The notes beneath the pieces are model-generated. The model worked only from the letters and a program-made list of their open reading frames with translations, was not told the DNA's origin and ran no database searches. A program made the translations under genes and the position numbers. Below, one piece after another: positions 14,805 through 19,237 of a DNA stretch of 19,237 bases (the stretch's first letter is position 1; each line of letters begins with the position of its first letter). The stretch comes from an uncultured Prevotellaceae bacterium (lineage in GTDB: Bacteria > Bacteroidota > Bacteroidia > Bacteroidales > Bacteroidaceae). Where the stretch lies: positions 1 through 19,237 of the forward strand of contig CAMZHP010000023.1 of the NCBI GenBank assembly GCA_947306845.1, given 5' to 3'.

Positions 14805-16280
14805 ATGCGAAAAATGAAAAGCAGGATGAAAAACGTACTGAGCCATCTTCCTCAGATGGCATTGCAGGGTGCAGCCCTTGTGGCAGGTGCCGACAGCGGA
14901 GTGCTCATGGCCATGGCAGCCTTGCCCGATGGCGGATCGACAAAGGGTGGGGCAGAACTCTACAAGGGAACTACTGAACCGCACACCACCGCCGGAGCAC
15001 CAGCCCTTTATCCCACCAACCCCGACGGCATCATGACAGAGTCGGCTGGCAGGGCCTTTGACCCTGACATGTATCAGCGCGACATCGACGAGCGTATCAC
15101 GCGCATCCGTCCCATGGCGACTCCCATCGACCAGATCTCACGCTATGCCACAGCACGCAAGGCTTCGTCTTTTGAGGTGAAGTACTACAGTGTGGGAACT
15201 CGTCCCGTGAAGACAATCCTCACGCAGGATCTCTCGATGTCCAGTGGCGTATCGGCTGCCATACAGGTGGCGGACCCCGACATGTTCACTCTCGATGATA
15301 CGATCCGCGTGGTGGGGCAGAAGGCGATCACCAACCACAAAGGTTCGGCTTACGACATCGATGACCCACGCACACCCGACCTTGTGCTGTGCGTCTGCGG
15401 CAAGACTTCTGAAGGGCAGCCTATTGTCTATGCTGTCAATGGCAACATGGTCAACGGGCAGCCCATCGGCATCCCCAGTCTCAGTTCTGGCACCGTGCTC
15501 ATCCGCATGGGCAAATCGTGCGGCGAACTGGATGTCCAGACAGGACGGTTCAACAACCTGCCCAGCAGCGAACTCCAGTATTGTCAGAACTTCATGGCGC
15601 AGATTGAGCAATCCACGCTCGACAAGATAGCTGCCAAGGAAGTGGATTGGGGATTCTCAGACCTCGAGGAGGACAGCATCTATGACATGCGTCTCGCCAT
15701 GGAGAACTCCTTCCTCTTCGGCGATATGAATGTTGTGCATCACTCTGTCAAGGACGGCATGTCGCAGTGGTTCACCAAGGGTATCTGGTGGCAGGCTGGC
15801 AAAGACATCGAGGTAGGGGCCTACAGTCCGGAGAAAGGAACGACCGTCATCACCGACAACGACCTGGTGGACATCTCCAAAGACCTTTTTGTCGGTACTG
15901 GCATCGGCAACAAGCGCAAGGTGCTGCTCTGTGGCTCTGAGTTCCTCGCCGCCCTCTCCAAAATTGACAGCGACAAGTTCCGCCTGAAAGACACCGTCGA
16001 GATCTGGAACCTCAAGTTCAAGTCTTGGGAAACCGATTTTGGCGAGATTCTTGCCATGCACGACGAGTTGTTCGATCTCAACGGTATGGCCGACTGCGCT
16101 TTTGCCCTCGACCCAGAGTTTCTCACCAAGCGCACTCATCTGAGCTGGAGCCGCAATATCCTTGACCTGAAGAAGGCTGGTGTGCGCAACACCGATGCCG
16201 TGGTCATACAGGAGATCAGCTGCCTTTACCTCCGCTACGCCAAGGCACACGCACGTTTGAGACTCGCTCAAAATGGATAG
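14805..16280 (+). CDS. Phage major capsid protein, SU10/DUF5309-like
   Basis: A 491-residue protein that I read as an HK97-fold capsid protein of the SU10/DUF5309 type. Supporting features: an N-terminal arm with PIDQISRYATARKASSFEVKYY and the long strand pair before DLSMSSG (E-loop region, about 100-160); LQYCQNFMAQIEQSTLD followed by a long acidic helix ending in AMENSFLFGD (spine helix, about 245-310); and a C-terminal part with FGEILAMHDELFD, CAFALDPEFL and YLRYAKAHARLRL, as in that family. An extra domain seems inserted at about 165-240. The first 45 residues are Ala-rich and may be cleaved or act in assembly. No maturation protease or scaffold gene is adjacent. The next gene begins 2 bases after the stop. 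Fold assignment is from remembered motif patterns and should be tested by profile search or structure prediction. Confidence 0.68.
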   Translation: MRKMKSRMKNVLSHLPQMALQGAALVAGADSGVLMAMAALPDGGSTKGGAELYKGTTEPHTTAGAPALYPTNPDGIMTESAGRAFDPDMYQRDIDERITRIRPMATPIDQISRYATARKASSFEVKYYSVGTRPVKTILTQDLSMSSGVSAAIQVADPDMFTLDDTIRVVGQKAITNHKGSAYDIDDPRTPDLVLCVCGKTSEGQPIVYAVNGNMVNGQPIGIPSLSSGTVLIRMGKSCGELDVQTGRFNNLPSSELQYCQNFMAQIEQSTLDKIAAKEVDWGFSDLEEDSIYDMRLAMENSFLFGDMNVVHHSVKDGMSQWFTKGIWWQAGKDIEVGAYSPEKGTTVITDNDLVDISKDLFVGTGIGNKRKVLLCGSEFLAALSKIDSDKFRLKDTVEIWNLKFKSWETDFGEILAMHDELFDLNGMADCAFALDPEFLTKRTHLSWSRNILDLKKAGVRNTDAVVIQEISCLYLRYAKAHARLRLAQNG

Positions 16281-16282
16281 CC

Positions 16283-16771
16283 ATGATGAAGACCTATCAC
16301 GCCAAAAGCGAGCTGTGCATCAATGTGAGAATGGATGGCGGCTACCGCCATGTCGCCTTCACTCCACATACGATGGGCGGGTCGTTGCTCATCACAGATG
16401 ACTTGAAACTACAGCAAGGCATTGAGCAGCATCGTTTTTTCGGAACACTCATTTCAGTGACAACCTCCACCGCCAGCCAGAGTCCATCCTCGGACTCTGG
16501 CGACGGCAAGGCTTCCCACCTCTCCCAGCCCTCCGCCTTATCCGTAAGCGACGGCTCAGTAGAGTGCGTGCCCTCTGGCTTTTCCGTAAGCGACGGCTCC
16601 GCCGTCGCCAATCCCCAGACACTCACCTTCTCATCTATCTCCGAAGCCAAGGACTATGTAGCTGATCAGTGGGGTATATCGCGTAGTCAGCTCCGCCGAA
16701 TCGAGCAGATCAAGCGCACGGCCTTGGCCCACGGTGTCATCATCAGGTTTACTCAGCCGCACCCCGAATAA
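16283..16771 (+). CDS. Capsid-module accessory protein with repeat-derived insertion
   Basis: A 162-residue protein of unrecognised family. The N-terminal 60 residues form a small beta-rich part (ELCINVRMDGGYRHVAFTPHTMGGSLLITDD) ending in GIEQHRFFG, a pattern I associate with small proteins beside Bacteroidales phage capsid genes. Residues about 113-155 form a helical segment (FSSISEAKDYVADQWGISRSQLRRIEQIKRTALAHGVIIRF) that could be an HeH/LEM-like fold. Between them, residues 61-110 are low-complexity Ser/Asp/Gly sequence encoded by inverted and direct DNA repeats, including two copies of SVSDGS. It starts 2 bases after the capsid gene and so is translationally coupled. A head-decoration or DNA-contact role is guesswork. 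Confidence 0.68.
   Translation: MMKTYHAKSELCINVRMDGGYRHVAFTPHTMGGSLLITDDLKLQQGIEQHRFFGTLISVTTSTASQSPSSDSGDGKASHLSQPSALSVSDGSVECVPSGFSVSDGSAVANPQTLTFSSISEAKDYVADQWGISRSQLRRIEQIKRTALAHGVIIRFTQPHPE
16476..16607. repeat. Cluster of inverted and direct repeats inside a coding region
   Basis: GCCAGAGTCC at 16476-16485 pairs with GGACTCTGGC at 16492-16501 (10 bp, loop ATCCTC). TCCGTAAGCGACGGCTC occurs twice, at 16541-16557 and 16583-16599. CGACGGC at 16591-16597 pairs with GCCGTCG at 16601-16607 around a 3-base loop. The whole cluster is in frame and codes for the Ser/Asp-rich insertion. Confidence 0.8.
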
Positions 16772-16789
16772 TCTCATCTTCCAAACATC

Positions 16790-17416
16790 ATGAACTATAG
16801 TTTGTCACAAATCATCGCCGATACGAGGGTATGGATAGGTCACAACCGTGAGGACCTGCCGTTGATCGCCATCGCCGACTCCTATACGCTCTCACTTGAC
16901 GAGCTGATCAGATCGAAAGTGGAGTTGGCTGCGAGGATGGTGGTCTCAGAAGCACCCGCGCAGATGCTCATGCCTGGATGCCCTGTCCGCACACGGTTGT
17001 CATGGCAGGGCCGCCCTGGAAGGGGAATGGCAATGCTCCCGTTACCGGAAGACTTTCTCAGGCTACTCACTGTCAGACTCTCCGACTGGCGTCGCCCGGC
17101 ACGCATCATCACCGATGACGACCCCTCCAGCCGATGGCAGTCGAGTCCCTTCGCCGGTGTGAGGGGCAATCCGGCACGCCCGGTGGCAGTCGTCACCGCC
17201 TCTCCGGCAGGCAAGGTCGTCGAACTATATTCCTCGATGGCAGGACCATCGGTGAGGCTGATCCAGGCACAGTATGTGCCCTGTCCCCGCGTCACCGACG
17301 GGTGGATACGCCTGCCAGAATCTCTCTACCATGACGTGGTGGCGCGTATTGCCCACCTCACCATGCAATCCTATCATACCGACCCCATCTGCAGTCTGCA
17401 TTGTGACATGTCCTGA
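16790..17416 (+). CDS. Phage head-tail adaptor-like protein
   Basis: A 208-residue protein with no signal peptide or membrane segment. The start (SLSQIIADTRVWIGHN) and the run LDELIRSKVELAARMVVSEAP suggest helices, followed by LPLPEDFLRLLTVRLSDWRRPARII and a beta-rich half ending in IRLPESLYHDVVARIAHLTM. The combination of an N-terminal helical bundle and a 'LPxDFLRLxxVxLSxW' strand resembles head-tail adaptor (ring) proteins placed next to capsid genes in Bacteroidales phages. Position, third after the capsid gene with an 18-base gap, fits. I do not recognise a named family with certainty; the functional call rests on context and a remembered pattern. Confidence 0.6.
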   Translation: MNYSLSQIIADTRVWIGHNREDLPLIAIADSYTLSLDELIRSKVELAARMVVSEAPAQMLMPGCPVRTRLSWQGRPGRGMAMLPLPEDFLRLLTVRLSDWRRPARIITDDDPSSRWQSSPFAGVRGNPARPVAVVTASPAGKVVELYSSMAGPSVRLIQAQYVPCPRVTDGWIRLPESLYHDVVARIAHLTMQSYHTDPICSLHCDMS

Positions 17417-17475
17417 GCGGGCAGATGACGGTCTCAAAGCCGATAATGAAAGAAAATCCTAAAAACAATACACAC

Positions 17476-18066
17476 ATGAATCATCAGTATCCCCATCATA
17501 GACATTCATGCCATGGCATGAGAAGAATGGTCGATCTCGACCTGTATGGCAACCTTAGGGTAGGCGGCGATGCCGTCTTCCAGCAACATGTCACCGTCAA
17601 GGGTGACCTGCGCATCGAGGGCTTGCTGCAATGTCGGTATCTTCAAAGCCACGACAAGGGCCTCTTCATCAGCGTTGAGGCTCTCCATGCCGTCGTCCCC
17701 TCACCACGTCCCGGCGACTGGGCATTGGTGGCCGATGCCGCATCCCTGCAATTGTGGCAATGTTCCTCTCCTGGGATATGGGCATTGGCAGAGGCGCCCG
17801 CCGATTTCTGTCCCATCGAGAAGACTGAAGGCATCATGGCTGCCCTCAACGACTTGGAGGGCAGAATCAGTATGCTTGAGCACCAGTTTAGCCCTTCCGG
17901 TGAAGTGGGTATGATGGGCGCATCGCTCGCAGAGACACGGCAGGATGTCGCAAACCTGTTGGAAACGGTGGGTGACGGCGAATTCTATGACTCACCCAAC
18001 GACCTGCTCCACCGGGTGGCAGCGTTGGAAGCCAAAATACCAGCATCAATCTCCGATCATCAATAA
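17476..18066 (+). CDS. Phage fibre-like structural protein
   Basis: A protein of about 196 residues. The N-terminus is His-rich (MNHQYPHHRHSCHG), followed by a short beta-helix-like repeat (LDLYGNLRVGGDAVFQQHVTVKGDLRIEG). A segment then resembles one common in Bacteroidetes phage tail or fibre proteins (HDKGLFISVEALHAVVPSPRPGDWALVADA, then LQLWQCSSPGIWAL). The C-terminal 70 residues look like a coiled coil with two segments (IMAALNDLEGRISMLEHQF and DLLHRVAALEAKI), suited to trimerisation. The start is uncertain: ATG 17476 follows an A-rich leader and is preferred, but in-frame starts at 17425 and 17446 would add up to 17 residues and leave only an 8-base gap to the previous stop. Confidence 0.65.
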   Translation: MNHQYPHHRHSCHGMRRMVDLDLYGNLRVGGDAVFQQHVTVKGDLRIEGLLQCRYLQSHDKGLFISVEALHAVVPSPRPGDWALVADAASLQLWQCSSPGIWALAEAPADFCPIEKTEGIMAALNDLEGRISMLEHQFSPSGEVGMMGASLAETRQDVANLLETVGDGEFYDSPNDLLHRVAALEAKIPASISDHQ

Positions 18067-18140
18067 ACAATTCAGCTTAGTAATTCAGCTTTCTTTATTT
18101 GAAAGCAATTGAAGATGTCTTGTAACTAAATCAGAAATAT

Positions 18141-18701
18141 ATGAGCAAACTGCACATTGAGATCAAGAGACCGAATGTGATTCGGCTTGTAGCAATGGAA
18201 TCGGCCTACATTGCCGTCAAAAGGGCGGATGCCGATGCGTTGTGTGACACCGTGCCCATTGTAGAGGCGGATGAAGAAATCCTCATCCCTATGTGGAAAA
18301 AGAGTTGTGCAAATCTCCTTTCCTTCCTCCGTCTCCACCTGCGTAGAGAAAACGGCTTTGTGTTGTCAGCACATTATGATGTGAATGGTTTCCGTGCATC
18401 CCTTATGAGACCCTCCCTCCCCTTTGGGGAGGGTCGGGGTGGGGTTCTTCCTCTCCCCTTTGGGGAGGGTCGGGGAGAGGTTTTTGGGGAGGGCCAGGGA
18501 GATGTGCTTAGGCAATCGTTCTGTACTTCTCTGACGGCCTATCTGACCAAAGACATCCTGGCCACGTGGCTGAGCATGGCGCTGCCGGAGCGTGAGCCGT
18601 CGTGCCGCGCCGAGGCCGATGAAATCCTCCTCTCACTGGAGCGTCTCATCGTCTCCTGCCGCCATCCCATGAGGGTGCGCAAGCGCATGGAAGTGGTGTG
18701 A
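18141..18701 (+). CDS. Hypothetical protein of the capsid module, split by a repeat insertion
   Basis: A 186-residue protein that I cannot assign to a family. The N-terminal 90 residues are mixed (KLHIEIKRPNVIRLVAMESAYIAVKR, then MWKKSCANLLSFLRLHLRRENGFVLSAHYDVNGF). Residues 123-186 are helical (SLTAYLTKDILATWLSMALPE, EADEILLSLERLIVSCRHPM). Residues 90-122 are entirely encoded by a G/C-rich dispersed repeat in three partial copies (LPFGEGRGG, LPFGEGRGE, FGEGQGD), so the ancestral protein was probably about 150 residues long. The repeat unit is 36 bases, which keeps the frame. Whether the protein still folds is unknown. It ends 8 bases before the stop of the convergent gene. Confidence 0.6.
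   Translation: MSKLHIEIKRPNVIRLVAMESAYIAVKRADADALCDTVPIVEADEEILIPMWKKSCANLLSFLRLHLRRENGFVLSAHYDVNGFRASLMRPSLPFGEGRGGVLPLPFGEGRGEVFGEGQGDVLRQSFCTSLTAYLTKDILATWLSMALPEREPSCRAEADEILLSLERLIVSCRHPMRVRKRMEVV
18415..18500. repeat. Dispersed G/C-rich palindromic repeat, two full copies and one partial
   Basis: CCCTCCCC at 18415-18422 pairs with GGGGAGGG at 18426-18433 around TTT. A 22-base core is repeated exactly at 18418-18439 and 18454-18475, a 36-base period, and a degraded third copy (GGGGAGGGCCAGGGAG) follows from 18486. The same family extends the copA 3' end at 1861-1897. The period is a multiple of three, so the host frame is preserved. Confidence 0.85.
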
Positions 18702-18709
18702 CCCTTCCC

Positions 18710-19237
18710 TTATTCAGGGAAATCGTAAACCAGATACTGGACGTTGGGTTCGGTGGGGTAGTTGGTGAGCCGTCCGGAACGCGTGATAAAGGACAGAATG
18801 CCATTGTACACCCTATTGCCAAAGGTAAATTTGTCACCGTAGATGTTGATGTAATGAATACGGCGGGCATCATAGTTCAGAAGCCGCTCCACATCAAAGA
18901 CAGGCATGCCGTCAATCAGTACCAATGTCGGCAATGCGTTGTTGTATAGCTCATCCCCCTTGCGGACTGTCAGATACTGTACGCCCTCGATTCTCGCTTT
19001 TTTGACGCATCTTACATATTCAATCAAGACCTCCCTGATGGTGAAAAACTGGCGGTACTCGTCAAGATTATAGGTCAGGTCGGGTTGGAGACCAAACACT
19101 GTTCTGTCATAGTCCAATGGTACTCCATCCTCTGCCGAATCATCAGCGTCATCACCCAACTTGAGCTCACGCTTGGCTGGCGCGATGGCTATCTGATGGC
19201 GCTGCATATCCATGGAGCGGGCTTCCACCTCGCTGCG
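18710..19237 (-). CDS. C-terminal part of a large envelope protein with TonB-plug-like segment (5' end outside window)
   Basis: The frame is open to the window edge, so only the last 175 or so residues are present; the GTG at 19228 is probably internal. The visible part contains FFTIREVLIEYVRCVKKAR, LTVRKGDELYNN, then LPTLVLIDGMPVFDVERLLNYDARRIHYINIY and YNGILSFITRSGRL. This resembles the plug-like domain (PLVLIDGVPV, ... I..I.VY, ... GIIS..T) found near the C-terminus of large Bacteroidetes surface proteins related to TonB-dependent receptors. There is no beta-barrel after it, so it is not a complete receptor. It converges on the capsid-module hypothetical with 8 bases between stops. Confidence 0.65.
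   Translation of the reverse strand, partial: RSEVEARSMDMQRHQIAIAPAKRELKLGDDADDSAEDGVPLDYDRTVFGLQPDLTYNLDEYRQFFTIREVLIEYVRCVKKARIEGVQYLTVRKGDELYNNALPTLVLIDGMPVFDVERLLNYDARRIHYINIYGDKFTFGNRVYNGILSFITRSGRLTNYPTEPNVQYLVYDFPE

Noticed and set aside
18088..18106. Hairpin GCTTTC / GAAAGC with a 7-base loop between the fibre-like gene and the next gene
   Set aside because: The stem is short (6 bp) and lacks a T-run, so I do not call it a terminator. The nearby duplicate aattcagctt (18069-18078 and 18082-18091) has no clear meaning.
1..19237. CRISPR arrays, tRNA or rRNA genes, transposases and integrases
   Set aside because: No regularly spaced repeat-spacer pattern, no cloverleaf or rRNA-like segment, and no transposase or integrase motif was found on either strand by reading; short tandem repeats present are contiguous, not spaced.

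Overview
The window looks like the chromosome of a Prevotella-type member of the Bacteroidales. The signs are: promoters with the Bacteroidetes -7 element TAnnTTTG upstream of several genes; a giant secreted BspA-type leucine-rich-repeat protein; secreted proteins that combine cohesin-like and dockerin-like domains; conserved C-terminal tails of the form GVYIVNGKKVVVK; and G/C-rich dispersed palindromic repeats that read as LPFGEGRGG or PTLPSKEG. All assignments come from reading the sequence; no database search was run.

Left part (1-3854). A phage-type hypothetical gene with a good promoter overlaps a small rhomboid-family intramembrane protease whose catalytic Ser and His are intact. Converging on it from the minus strand is a probable two-gene unit: a Cu+-type P1B ATPase (CopA) followed by a DUF4236 membrane protein. 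The ATPase has the metal-binding, actuator, phosphorylation and transport motifs, but the nucleotide-binding (N) domain is reduced to about 43 residues.

Centre-left (3855-5311). Two tandem paralogous deoxynucleoside kinases (dNK/dGK type) read away from copA. They share P-loop, DRS/T and RGRxxE motifs at identical positions and are separated by an in-frame 9-bp TAG-containing repeat.

Centre (5312-14700). This is a surface-protein region: a small dockerin-only secreted protein, a cohesin-like plus dockerin protein, a cohesin-like protein with a C-terminal tail, a 1920-residue BspA-type protein with five canonical EF-hand loops placed between six LRR blocks (then a dockerin, a cohesin-like domain and the same tail), and a last cohesin-like plus dockerin protein. 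No glycoside hydrolase or other enzyme lies among them, so this looks like a Ca2+-dependent adhesion or scaffold set. Two hairpin terminators divide it.

Right part (14701-18701). A compact phage-derived structural module has its own host-type promoter: a major capsid protein of the SU10/DUF5309 type, a small accessory protein, a head-tail adaptor-like protein, a fibre-like protein and a final hypothetical. No terminase, portal, integrase or lysis gene is visible, so it may be a prophage remnant or a retained capsid cassette. Two of its genes carry in-frame insertions of repetitive palindromic DNA. The window ends in the 3' part of a minus-strand gene for a large envelope protein with a TonB-plug-like segment.
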